64,000 nt of DNA from Edaphobacter dinghuensis (lineage in GTDB: Bacteria > Acidobacteriota > Terriglobia > Terriglobales > Acidobacteriaceae), in NCBI RefSeq assembly GCF_014640335.1, contig NZ_BMGT01000002.1:310001-374000 (forward strand), written 5' to 3'. The position numbers were made by a program, and so were the translations under genes. This document shows, piece after piece, positions 26,178-34,496 of this stretch (positions within the stretch are counted from its first letter, which is position 1; each line of letters opens with the position of its first letter). The notes beneath the pieces were generated by a model. That model ran no database searches. It saw only the letters and a program-made list of their open reading frames with translations, and was not told where the DNA came from.

Positions 26178-27503
26178 GTGCATCAATACATCGAAAGAGT
26201 TGTCGATCTGACAGAGCCGGAAGCCAACCAGATCTACAATCTGACAACCGAAGAAGCGAGGCAGTTGCTACTGGAGAGTCCAGCCGATGCAATGCGAGAG
26301 ATTGCCGGTTCGTTCGCTTTGCTCGCAAGATCGGGAAAGACGGTCAAGATGGCCAGATCTCTCGATCGGCCGATGCGATATTTTCTTGCAAAGCGACAGG
26401 AAGGGCCTGTTTTGATCGTTGCTGCCCGCATCGATGCCATTTACAACTGGCTCAAAAGCGAAGGGCTTCATGAGCAGTTTCATCCCAGCTATACCAGGAT
26501 GGTGCCGGCTCATTATGTCGTCGAGATACAACTGGTAGGCTGTCCCGATCCCGATCCTGTTTATACGCGATTCTTCTCTCCACAAGTAGAACTAGATCCG
26601 CTGCCACCCGATCTCGACCAGATTGGGCAGCGATACATCGCGTCTCTGGCGGAAGAGATCTCGCAGTGGCTTAGCCGTGTTCCTACCGATGAGCCCATCG
26701 GGGTCTGCTTTTCCGGTGGAATCGATAGCGGTAGCGTGTTCATCACGACCTACCACGTTATGAAAAAGCTCGGCATGAATTTGAGCCGGCTCAAGGCATT
26801 TGTGCTGGACCTGGGTAATGGTCCTGATGTGCAGCAGGCACGCGCTTTTCTCGATGCTGTAGGGCTGAGCCTCTTTCTCGAACCGATCGAGGTCGATGCT
26901 TCTACACTCGATGCACAGGAGACGATCCGCATCGTTGAAGATTACAAGCCGCTTGATATCGAATCGGCAACGATGGCGCTCGCGCTATGCAGAGGTATTC
27001 GGGAGCGCTATCCCGAGTGGCGTTATCTGGTGGATGGCGATGGTGGCGACGAGAACTTGAAAGACTACCCCATCGAAGAGAATCCCGAGCTAACAATTCG
27101 GAGTGTCATCAATAATCAGATGCTCTACCAGGAAGGTTGGGGAGTAGGAAAGATTAAACACTCGTTGACTTATAGTGGAGGGTTGAGCCGCTCGTACACT
27201 CGCACCTATGCGCCGTCTCATCACTATGGGTTCAACGGCTTCAGCCCTTTTACCAGGCCAAATGTCGTCGCTGTGGCCGAGGCAATTCCTTTTATTAAGT
27301 TGACAGACTATAGCGTTGAAAAACTCTATGAACTGAAGGGCGAGATTGTATCTAAGGGAGTAGCAGCGCTAACCGGTTTGCAGATGCCTGCCTTTCCGAA
27401 ACGACGCTTCCAGCATGGAGCACTGCCTGAAGATGCTTTGCGCCGAAAGCTGCCCTTTCGTGAAGCCGAGTATCGAAAGCAATTTCTGTCGATCTATCTG
27501 TGA
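26178..27503 (+). CDS. Asparagine-synthetase-like ATP-dependent amide-forming enzyme
   Basis: A 441-residue protein of the class B asparagine synthetase superfamily. The PPi-loop is visible as CFSGGIDSGSVF near residues 176-187, and VDGDGGDENLKDYP replaces the usual GEGSDE segment. The first ~150 residues resemble the amidotransferase domain but there is no N-terminal Cys (MHQYIERVV), so glutamine hydrolysis is unlikely. In related families (beta-lactam synthetase, lasso-peptide cyclase, antibiotic amidation) this arrangement adenylates a carboxylate for attack by an amine. The start is a GTG with GAGGAAG 7 bases upstream. Its stop overlaps the start of the radical SAM gene. A specialised biosynthetic role is inferred. 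Confidence 0.82.
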   Translation: MHQYIERVVDLTEPEANQIYNLTTEEARQLLLESPADAMREIAGSFALLARSGKTVKMARSLDRPMRYFLAKRQEGPVLIVAARIDAIYNWLKSEGLHEQFHPSYTRMVPAHYVVEIQLVGCPDPDPVYTRFFSPQVELDPLPPDLDQIGQRYIASLAEEISQWLSRVPTDEPIGVCFSGGIDSGSVFITTYHVMKKLGMNLSRLKAFVLDLGNGPDVQQARAFLDAVGLSLFLEPIEVDASTLDAQETIRIVEDYKPLDIESATMALALCRGIRERYPEWRYLVDGDGGDENLKDYPIEENPELTIRSVINNQMLYQEGWGVGKIKHSLTYSGGLSRSYTRTYAPSHHYGFNGFSPFTRPNVVAVAEAIPFIKLTDYSVEKLYELKGEIVSKGVAALTGLQMPAFPKRRFQHGALPEDALRRKLPFREAEYRKQFLSIYL

Positions 27504-28471
27504 AGCCGCCGATGTCCTCTTACCCAACTAGCGACGTCGAGCGAGATCAATGGATTCTCGCTCGACGTCCGGCACGCGAAGATCTGGATTACCGTCAGCC
27601 TTATGCATTCTTAGTTGAAGAGGAGTACTCCGCGGCAAAAGAAGTAGTGCCGGTGGCTACTGTATTTTTAACCAACCGCGAATGCCCCTGGCGATGCGTG
27701 ATGTGTGACCTCTGGCGTAACACGCTAACGGAAAAGGTTCCGGTGGGTGCCATCCCACAACAAATTGACTATGCGCTGGCGCGACTGCCGCCTGCGCGTC
27801 AGATCAAGCTCTACAACAGCGGCAGCTTCTTTGATCGCGGTGCAATTCCTATCGAAGACTATCCTGCAATTGCGGCTCAAGCGAATTCGTTCGATAGAAC
27901 AATTGTTGAAAGCCATCCATCACTTATTAATCAAACATGTCTCCAGTTTCGCGATCTGCTCTCCAACAAGCTGGAAGTTGCCATGGGACTTGAAACGTCT
28001 CATCCGAAGATATTGACCCTACTGAATAAGCGCATCACGCTGAATCAATTCTCTGACGCATCGCAGTATCTGCAATCGAATGGGATTGATCTTCGCGTAT
28101 TTATTCTTGTCCAACCACCTTTTATGAGAGCGCACGAGGCGCTCTATTGGGCAGAGCGCTCCCTGGACTTTGCTTTTGATTGTGGAGCAACTGCAGTTAC
28201 GCTGATTCCAACAAGACCCGGAAATGGCGCGATGGAAACGCTAATCCAATTAGGTGAGTTTTCTCCGCCGAAGCTGAACGTCGTGGAGGCAGCAGCAAGC
28301 TATGGTTTGAGACTTGGGCGCGGGCGCGTCTTTGTTGATCTCTGGGACCTACATTCTGCTCCGAGCAAGTGCTCATGCTATCCATTACGCATGGAGCGGC
28401 TAAGGAAGATGAATCTTCAACAATCTGTGACAGACAGAATCGAGTGCCCACAGTGCAAGGGGAACAGTTGA
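27500..28471 (+). CDS. Radical SAM enzyme (Elp3/TIGR01210-like)
   Basis: A 323-residue radical SAM protein. The cluster motif is ECPWRCVMCDLW (Cys-x3-Cys-x2-Cys, about residues 65-72). LYNSGSFFD and AMGLETSHPKIL supply the SAM-binding strands, the latter resembling Elp3/MiaB and the archaeosine-associated TIGR01210 group. A C-terminal Cys-rich end (KCSCYPLR, then CPQCKG) could hold a second metal site. Translation starts at a GTG overlapping the previous stop or at an ATG 12 bases on; neither has a good ribosome site, implying coupling. It is embedded between an amide-forming enzyme and a halogenase-like flavoprotein, so it likely modifies a shared product. The substrate is unknown. Confidence 0.85.
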   Translation: MKPPMSSYPTSDVERDQWILARRPAREDLDYRQPYAFLVEEEYSAAKEVVPVATVFLTNRECPWRCVMCDLWRNTLTEKVPVGAIPQQIDYALARLPPARQIKLYNSGSFFDRGAIPIEDYPAIAAQANSFDRTIVESHPSLINQTCLQFRDLLSNKLEVAMGLETSHPKILTLLNKRITLNQFSDASQYLQSNGIDLRVFILVQPPFMRAHEALYWAERSLDFAFDCGATAVTLIPTRPGNGAMETLIQLGEFSPPKLNVVEAAASYGLRLGRGRVFVDLWDLHSAPSKCSCYPLRMERLRKMNLQQSVTDRIECPQCKGNS

Positions 28472-30021
28472 GTCGCACCTATGACATTGCAGTAGTAGGA
28501 TCTGGCTTTGCGGGCTCTCTGATTGCCATGATCGCACGCAGATTAGGACACTCTGTCGTGTTATTAGAGAGAGGCAAGCATCCTCGTTTTGCCATTGGAG
28601 AATCCTCGACCCCACTTTCAAACCTGCTCCTCGAAGATATTGCGACGCGCTATGATCTTCAGCGGATCAGGCCGCTCACTAAGTGGGGCACATGGCAGGA
28701 ACAATATCCGGAGATTGGCTGCGGAAAAAAGCGCGGCTTTACTTTCTACCATCATCAGCTCGGACATCCTCACACTCCCGATCCAGACAATCAAAGACAG
28801 CTCCTCGTAGCCGCCAGCCCGCACGATTCCATTGCAGATACACATTGGTTTCGCGCGGACTTCGACGATATGTTCGTCAAGGAAGCACAGCATGCCGGCG
28901 TCGAATATTGTGATGAGACTAAGCTGGATACTTTTCTCGACGACGGCGATCTGGTAACGCTAGGCGGCACGAGGGGAGAACAAAGTGTTACTTTTCGTGC
29001 GAGATTCGTAGTAGATGCTACCGGCCCTCGCGGATTGCTCCATCGCGCATTGCATCTGCCAGAGAGCTCTTTGCCGAACTATCCTGCTACGCAGGCGCTG
29101 TTCAATCACTTTACAAACGTAGGGCGTCTTGACGATAAACATTCGACCTCAGGCACGCCTCCCTATCCAATCGACGATGCAGCCGTTCATCATGTCTTCG
29201 ACGGTGGATGGATATGGGTTCTCCAATTTAAGAATGGAATAACCAGTGCGGGAGTCGCTGCCACTGACAAGACCTTCTCGCGTCTACGGCTCGCAGACGG
29301 AGAAACCGCTTGGAAAGAGCTGATTCAATCGATACCTGCACTTCGTGAGCAGTTTCTTCATGCGAAAGCAGTACGCCCTTTCACGCATATCAAGCAGCTC
29401 TCTTTCTTGAGCGAAGCTATTCATGGGGAAAGATGGGCGCTACTTCCATCAGCAGCAGGATTCATCGATCCACTGCTTTCGACAGGGTTTCCGCTTACAC
29501 TCTTAGGCGTCCGGAGATTAGCGGGCATCCTTGAAAACGATTGGGATACGCCGCGCTTCCAAAGCAGTCTTCAAGGTTACGCCAGCCAGACCAGGGGAGA
29601 GCTTCTCGCAACGGCCAGGTTGATCTCAAGTCTCTACGCCAACATGGATAACTTTCCGGCCTTTACTGCGCTATCGTTGCTTTACTTTGCCGCAGCCAGC
29701 TACTCCGAAACAGCGTTCAGGCTAAAGAAGCCACAGTTGGCGCAATCGTTTTTACTTCACGACCATCCGAGTTTCGGCCCTGCATGTCGCGGCTTATTGG
29801 AGCGCGCACATCATTTAAACACACAGCAGGAATCTGATCGCTTCATTGAAGATGTTTTACAAACGATAGATCCGATTGATGTCGCCGGTCTTTGCAATCG
29901 TCAGCGTCGTAACTGGTACCCTGTCGATGCAGACGATCTCATCAGGTCAGCACATAAGGTAGATGCGACACGCGAAGATGTTATCCATTTGCTGCAGAGC
30001 TGTGGTTTCTACCAGTCATAG
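28468..30021 (+). CDS. FAD-dependent oxidoreductase, tryptophan-halogenase-like
   Basis: A 517-residue flavoprotein. The Rossmann motif VVGSGFAGSL starts near residue 9, followed by ERGKHPRFAIGESSTPLSNL, the GES-x-TP loop typical of flavin halogenases and geranylgeranyl-reductase-like enzymes. VVDATGPRG and SAAGFIDPLLSTGFPLTLLG are further FAD contacts. The halogenase signature W-x-W-x-I-P is altered to GWIWVLQFKNG, so halogenation is uncertain; hydroxylation or desaturation is possible. The TTG at 28468 is chosen because AAGGGGA lies just upstream and it overlaps the preceding stop; ATG codons from 28369 would overlap the radical SAM gene by about 100 bases. Third gene of the operon. Confidence 0.82.
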   Translation: MSRTYDIAVVGSGFAGSLIAMIARRLGHSVVLLERGKHPRFAIGESSTPLSNLLLEDIATRYDLQRIRPLTKWGTWQEQYPEIGCGKKRGFTFYHHQLGHPHTPDPDNQRQLLVAASPHDSIADTHWFRADFDDMFVKEAQHAGVEYCDETKLDTFLDDGDLVTLGGTRGEQSVTFRARFVVDATGPRGLLHRALHLPESSLPNYPATQALFNHFTNVGRLDDKHSTSGTPPYPIDDAAVHHVFDGGWIWVLQFKNGITSAGVAATDKTFSRLRLADGETAWKELIQSIPALREQFLHAKAVRPFTHIKQLSFLSEAIHGERWALLPSAAGFIDPLLSTGFPLTLLGVRRLAGILENDWDTPRFQSSLQGYASQTRGELLATARLISSLYANMDNFPAFTALSLLYFAAASYSETAFRLKKPQLAQSFLLHDHPSFGPACRGLLERAHHLNTQQESDRFIEDVLQTIDPIDVAGLCNRQRRNWYPVDADDLIRSAHKVDATREDVIHLLQSCGFYQS

Positions 30022-30037
30022 CAATCGTTAACTTCGC

Positions 30038-31843
30038 CTATGGTTGAGATAGTTTTATCGGCACCGCTGAAATCATCCCACTTCCCTCTTTTAGAGTGAT
30101 GGTCTGATTTGGCTTGATATTTGAGATAGACTCCTTTTTCCCTGACGGCCAGACAATATCAAGCTCAACTAACTTTCCGGGTTCCGGTTTTCCTAAGCCA
30201 AAGGTCAACGGCATCTCGCTCTGCGAAAGATAGCTGGAGCCTGATTTGACCATCTCAAAGAGGCGCGTTCCTTTGTCTGTTTTGACAGTAACTTTGGCAC
30301 CTATTCCATCTCGATTCGAGCGTATGCCAATTGTCCGCACCCGCAACATGTCATTCTGATTGCCGTTGTCATTCCGAAAAAGCTTCGCCGGCCCATTGTT
30401 GGTGGTAATGACCAGATCGAGATCACCATCATTATCGAAGTCAAGGTACGCGGCTCCGCGCCCTACAATGGGTTGGTGCAGGGCTGACCCAACCTTATCT
30501 GTGACATTTTCAAAATGTCCCTTCCCTTTATTTCTGAAGAGCAGTGGCGACTCTGCATAATGCAGCGTCGGTTGTGTCACACTCACATCGTCGGCGACAT
30601 GTCCGTTCAGCGCAAAGATGTCAGGCCAACCATCCAGATCATAGTCGAAGAAAAATGTACTGAATGTCAGCGATTTGGCAGAGGCGGTCGCGATGTCCGA
30701 ATCTGTCGCGTGATCGGAAAATAAACCGGAACCGTCGTTATGGTAGAGAGCCATACTCTCATTCGTAAAGTTTCCGATGACAAGACTCTGCCGACCGGAG
30801 GCATCATAATCGGCAGCATCCGTTCCCATGCCAGCACGCGCCTTTCCAGCATCGCTGAAAGCTACGCCTGCTGAGAAGGCAGTGTCTGTAAACGTCCCGT
30901 CGTGATTATTGTGATAAAGCTTATTCGGCTGTGTGTCATTCGTTACAAACAGATCGAGCCAGCCATCATTGTCATAATCCAACAATGCAACTCCAAGTGA
31001 CTTGCTCGTGGGATCAAATAGACCAGCCTTCTTCGTTACATCTTCGAATACGCCATTTCCCTTATTGTGATAAAGCGTTGCGCTCTGCCCTTTGTATGCC
31101 TCCGGGGTGCAGTAGGACTTGTTTTTTCCATCCAGCGAGCAGAACTGATCTGTGGCGATGGACCAATCGACATAATGCAGCACCAGAAGATCGAGCTTGC
31201 CATCGTTATCGTAATCAAACCATACTGCGCTGGTGGCAAAGCCAGGATTCTTTACACCCGCTCTGGCCGTGACATCGCTGAACTTTCCATTCCCCAGATT
31301 GTGAAAAAGATGATTGCCATCGAGAGCCGTAATATAGATGTCGTCGTAGCCATCGTTATCATAGTCACCGACGGCGCAGCCCAACCCATACATCTTGACG
31401 GCAAGCCCTGCCTGGCGCGTTACGTCAGTGAAGGTTCCATTTCCATTGTTGTGATAGAGGGCTGGATAATCGTTCGCCGAGTGGTGTCCCGGCCAGTCCA
31501 TGGAATTCACAAACAAGATATCCTGCCAGCCATCATTGTCGTAATCGAGAACGCAAACTCCGCTCCCCATTGTTTCAGGAAGATACTTCTTCCCAAACGC
31601 TCCGCTGTTGTGGCGAAAGTGGATTCCAGCCTGATCGGTTACATCGGTAAAGCGAATAGGGCCGGAAGGCCGTGCAGGGACAGGCTCTGCGTTCCTCGTA
31701 AGAGTAGACTCAGCCGTTGTGTGCTGACTCGCTGACGAACTTGCTTCCTGTGACGGCGTAACAGGCTGATGCTGTTTGCAGCCTGAGATTGCTAGAAGTG
31801 CAATCAGTAAAGGGCAATAAGCAAGCTGGAACCGTAATCTCAT
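30038..31843 (-). CDS. CRTAC1-type FG-GAP/ASPIC-UnbV lipoprotein
   Basis: A 601-residue protein with a lipoprotein signal (LLIALLAISGC, lipobox Cys near residue 22) and a Ser/Thr-rich linker. It then has about seven FG-GAP blades with Ca-binding loops (DYDNDGWQDI, DYDNDGYDDI, DYDLDGWPDI, DFDNDGDLDL) and a C-terminal ASPIC/UnbV domain (GIGAKVTVKTDKG, LTFGLGKPEPGKLVELDIVWPSG). It resembles animal CRTAC1 and UnbV of enediyne clusters. A beta-propeller anchored in the envelope is expected; the partner is unknown. The start overlaps the RnfD-like stop by one base (TAATG), showing tight coupling. Last gene of the minus-strand operon. Confidence 0.9.
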   Translation of the reverse strand: MRLRFQLAYCPLLIALLAISGCKQHQPVTPSQEASSSASQHTTAESTLTRNAEPVPARPSGPIRFTDVTDQAGIHFRHNSGAFGKKYLPETMGSGVCVLDYDNDGWQDILFVNSMDWPGHHSANDYPALYHNNGNGTFTDVTRQAGLAVKMYGLGCAVGDYDNDGYDDIYITALDGNHLFHNLGNGKFSDVTARAGVKNPGFATSAVWFDYDNDGKLDLLVLHYVDWSIATDQFCSLDGKNKSYCTPEAYKGQSATLYHNKGNGVFEDVTKKAGLFDPTSKSLGVALLDYDNDGWLDLFVTNDTQPNKLYHNNHDGTFTDTAFSAGVAFSDAGKARAGMGTDAADYDASGRQSLVIGNFTNESMALYHNDGSGLFSDHATDSDIATASAKSLTFSTFFFDYDLDGWPDIFALNGHVADDVSVTQPTLHYAESPLLFRNKGKGHFENVTDKVGSALHQPIVGRGAAYLDFDNDGDLDLVITTNNGPAKLFRNDNGNQNDMLRVRTIGIRSNRDGIGAKVTVKTDKGTRLFEMVKSGSSYLSQSEMPLTFGLGKPEPGKLVELDIVWPSGKKESISNIKPNQTITLKEGSGMISAVPIKLSQP

Positions 31844-32703
31844 TAAGATGCTTCCTTTACTAAATTCGGTGTGGAGATATTTTTACGAGACAACGCCATC
31901 TCAATGAGCAGAGCTATCGGACCTACGATAAAGAGTGCGTAAAACGGAGCGTAGACGCTCTGGTCAAGTCGCAGGACCATCTCAACCACAGCCACGGCAC
32001 AGGCGACAACGCACTGCCATTTTTTCGAGCGCACAGTAGTCTTCGGATCGGTAATCATGAAGAAGATGAAGAGTTGATACTCCGGCCCGGTGATAGGAGA
32101 TATCTCAGACAGCAGCGGATCTCCTGTAATCCAGGTGCGAAGAAAAGCTAAGGCAATAAAGGAAAGAACATAGGTGGCGCAGATATGAAAACGTCGAAGC
32201 CTCCAGATGATCACTGATCCCAGAAGCCAGATCACGAGCATCGCGCCCAGGTTATTTCCCCACTGAATGCTCAGAGTAGCAACCGACTCAGCAGCTAAAA
32301 AAACCATCGCAGAGATGCCAAAGTTAGACGGATTCCAGATGTGCCGTCCGTTGATACGCAGAACATACTTCGATGTAATCGCGAGCGCGCTGCAAAGTGC
32401 GTATGGCCAGAAGAATGGGGAGCGAATCAGGATGCCGACACTGATGCCCGTAATATAAGCGCTGGCAAGGTGTGGCCACTTGTGCAGAAAGATGCGGCCA
32501 AGGACCAGTTCCACCACGATGCTGGTGGCAATTGACAGCAGCGTCTTTTGGTAGCTCTCAAGAATGCCGAACGAAACATTGCCCACCAGAAGAATGAGCG
32601 TAATAAACAGCGGGGGCATAAAGCGGTTATCGAGGCTAAAGACCCGCTTCGATTGTGCGCCGTTATTTGGCGGTACCGGCATCGTCGTCGCTAGCTGACT
32701 CAT
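31843..32703 (-). CDS. RnfD/NqrB/UnbU-like integral membrane protein
   Basis: A 286-residue protein with about eight membrane helices. Two segments identify the NQR2/RnfD/RnfE family: HIWNPSNFGISAMVFL and FFMITDPKTTVRSKKWQ. RnfD and NqrB carry covalent FMN on a Thr within an S/T-G-A-T motif; no such motif is visible here, so redox function by that cofactor is doubtful. UnbU, an accessory membrane protein of enediyne clusters, belongs to the same superfamily and neighbours UnbV. Here it lies between two UnbV-type genes with overlapping start/stop codons (4 bases upstream, 1 base downstream), so it probably forms a complex with them. No other Rnf or Nqr subunit genes are present. Confidence 0.85.
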   Translation of the reverse strand: MSQLATTMPVPPNNGAQSKRVFSLDNRFMPPLFITLILLVGNVSFGILESYQKTLLSIATSIVVELVLGRIFLHKWPHLASAYITGISVGILIRSPFFWPYALCSALAITSKYVLRINGRHIWNPSNFGISAMVFLAAESVATLSIQWGNNLGAMLVIWLLGSVIIWRLRRFHICATYVLSFIALAFLRTWITGDPLLSEISPITGPEYQLFIFFMITDPKTTVRSKKWQCVVACAVAVVEMVLRLDQSVYAPFYALFIVGPIALLIEMALSRKNISTPNLVKEAS

Positions 32704-34496
32704 TTCGGCTCCTCGATCTTATAGAGTTTATCCGGCATAAGATTGAGAAGAGTCTGCACTTTTCCGGAAGGCCAGTGAATGATTGCTTTGTCGATACGCG
32801 GATTCTTGCCTAACCCAAAGTGCAGCCGTCGATCATTTTGTGCGGCGAAGCCGCTACCTCCAGAAACTTCTTGAATCTGCTCCTGCCCATTCCATGACAA
32901 GGTAACTTGTGCGCCAATCGCACTGCGATTGCTCTTTGTTCCTTTTAATTGAAACTCGATCCAATCTACTCCCGGGGCTACGGTGTTCTTGTAGATGAGC
33001 AGCGGGCCACGCTGATTTGCGACGACCGCATCGAGCACACCGCGGTTCCACAGGTCGACGAGCGCAACGGAGCGGCCATCGTAGGTGTCGGTTACCCCGA
33101 CTGCTTGTGCAACATCGACAAATTTGCCCGAGCCGTCATTGAGCCAGACGTGCTTTTGCTGATAGCCGGACAGGCTTCTTCCATCCATCGCGGGCCAGTT
33201 TTTGGCATCTCCAATAATCGTCGAGTTTCCGCCGGAGATCTTCGTGAAGTCATACCAGTAGCTCTTTTTGCGATCGAGCGATACATAGCCGTTAGTAAGG
33301 TAGAGGTCCAGCGTTCCGTCGTTATTCAAATCTCCAAACTGCGCGCCAAAGCTCCACCCACCCAGTTCGACACCCATATCGCGAGCGAGATTCTCAAACT
33401 GAATATTCTTACCGCTTGTGCCCTCCTTGGGAACCCACAGGTTATTTCCCTGAATCAGCACGCCGTCCTCTGAGATATTCGAAACGTATACGGCATATCG
33501 CCCCTGATTGAAAATGTCGCCGAAGGCCACGTTCATACCGCTCTTTGGCGCAAAGCCTACGCCCGTCTGCTCACCTGCCTCATGGAAGCGCTTGCCATCG
33601 TTGAGATAAAGCTCCGACACGCCATAATCGTTCGCGACAAAAAGATCCGGATGCCCTGTCCCACGCAGATCGGCGGCAGCCGCTGCTAAAGCCCAACGGC
33701 GACTATTGATTCCGACCTTTGCGCTTACCTCTTCAAACTTCCCATTCCCGAGATTATGGAAGAGATATTTTCGGCCGCCATTGTTGGCATACTCGAAGCT
33801 GTCCGGCATCATCTTGGTCGATTTCAAGTGCCAGAGATCAACATCTTCGGGATAGTAGCCACCAACGAAGAGATCGAGCAGGCCGTCTCCGTCGTAGTCG
33901 AACCAGACCGCTGTATTCGCGTTGATCCATGGCGGCAGCCCTGCTTTTTCGCTTACGCGGGTGAAGCCGTGCCCCTGATCGTTATGAAACAGTTCGGGGC
34001 GGCCCCACTTAATCAGATAGAGATCTTCGTAACCATCGTTGTCGTAGTCGCCCCATATTGCGCCCATCGAAACACCGGTGCCGGGCTGATTGACATCGGC
34101 AATCCCCATTTGCTCTGCGACATCTTTGAAGGTGCCGTCATGCATGTTGCGATACAGATGGTTCTTGCTGCCCTCTGCACTGTTCGTTACATAGATATCG
34201 GGCCATCCGTCGCGGTCGAAGTCGACGATGGAGACAGAGGCGCCCATCGAGGCGACCTCCGGCATGATTGGCGCAAGCTTCGGGTCGAGCGTAGGCCCTT
34301 GGTGCACGAAGTCGATACCAGCCTGATGCGATACCTCGGTGAAATAGAATCCATGATTTGCCAGCGCGGCTTTCGTATCAACCTTAACCGGGGAAGCGGC
34401 TCGGGAACCCGACATCTTTCTAAGCACAACAGGCGTCACAAGCAACGCAACAAAAAAAATACTGACCAGAATCCTCGCAATAGGGATTCGCTTCAT
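32700..34496 (-). CDS. CRTAC1-type FG-GAP/ASPIC-UnbV exported protein
   Basis: A 598-residue protein with an N-terminal hydrophobic segment (ARILVSIFFVALLVTPVVL), acting as signal or anchor since no lipobox is seen. FG-GAP blades carry loops DFDRDGWPDI, DYDNDGYEDL, DYDGDGLLDL and DLNNDGTLDL. The C-terminal ASPIC/UnbV domain reads SAIGAQVTLSWNG then HFGLGKNPRIDKAIIHWPSGK. It pairs with the protein at 30038-31843 around the RnfD-like gene and overlaps both neighbours by four bases. The two CRTAC1-type proteins are clearly homologous but not near-identical, so an old duplication with distinct roles is likely. Confidence 0.9.
   Translation of the reverse strand: MKRIPIARILVSIFFVALLVTPVVLRKMSGSRAASPVKVDTKAALANHGFYFTEVSHQAGIDFVHQGPTLDPKLAPIMPEVASMGASVSIVDFDRDGWPDIYVTNSAEGSKNHLYRNMHDGTFKDVAEQMGIADVNQPGTGVSMGAIWGDYDNDGYEDLYLIKWGRPELFHNDQGHGFTRVSEKAGLPPWINANTAVWFDYDGDGLLDLFVGGYYPEDVDLWHLKSTKMMPDSFEYANNGGRKYLFHNLGNGKFEEVSAKVGINSRRWALAAAAADLRGTGHPDLFVANDYGVSELYLNDGKRFHEAGEQTGVGFAPKSGMNVAFGDIFNQGRYAVYVSNISEDGVLIQGNNLWVPKEGTSGKNIQFENLARDMGVELGGWSFGAQFGDLNNDGTLDLYLTNGYVSLDRKKSYWYDFTKISGGNSTIIGDAKNWPAMDGRSLSGYQQKHVWLNDGSGKFVDVAQAVGVTDTYDGRSVALVDLWNRGVLDAVVANQRGPLLIYKNTVAPGVDWIEFQLKGTKSNRSAIGAQVTLSWNGQEQIQEVSGGSGFAAQNDRRLHFGLGKNPRIDKAIIHWPSGKVQTLLNLMPDKLYKIEEPK

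Noticed and set aside
31843-32703. Part of an Rnf or Nqr electron-transport complex
   Set aside because: No other Rnf/Nqr subunit genes are present and the flavin-attachment motif is not seen.
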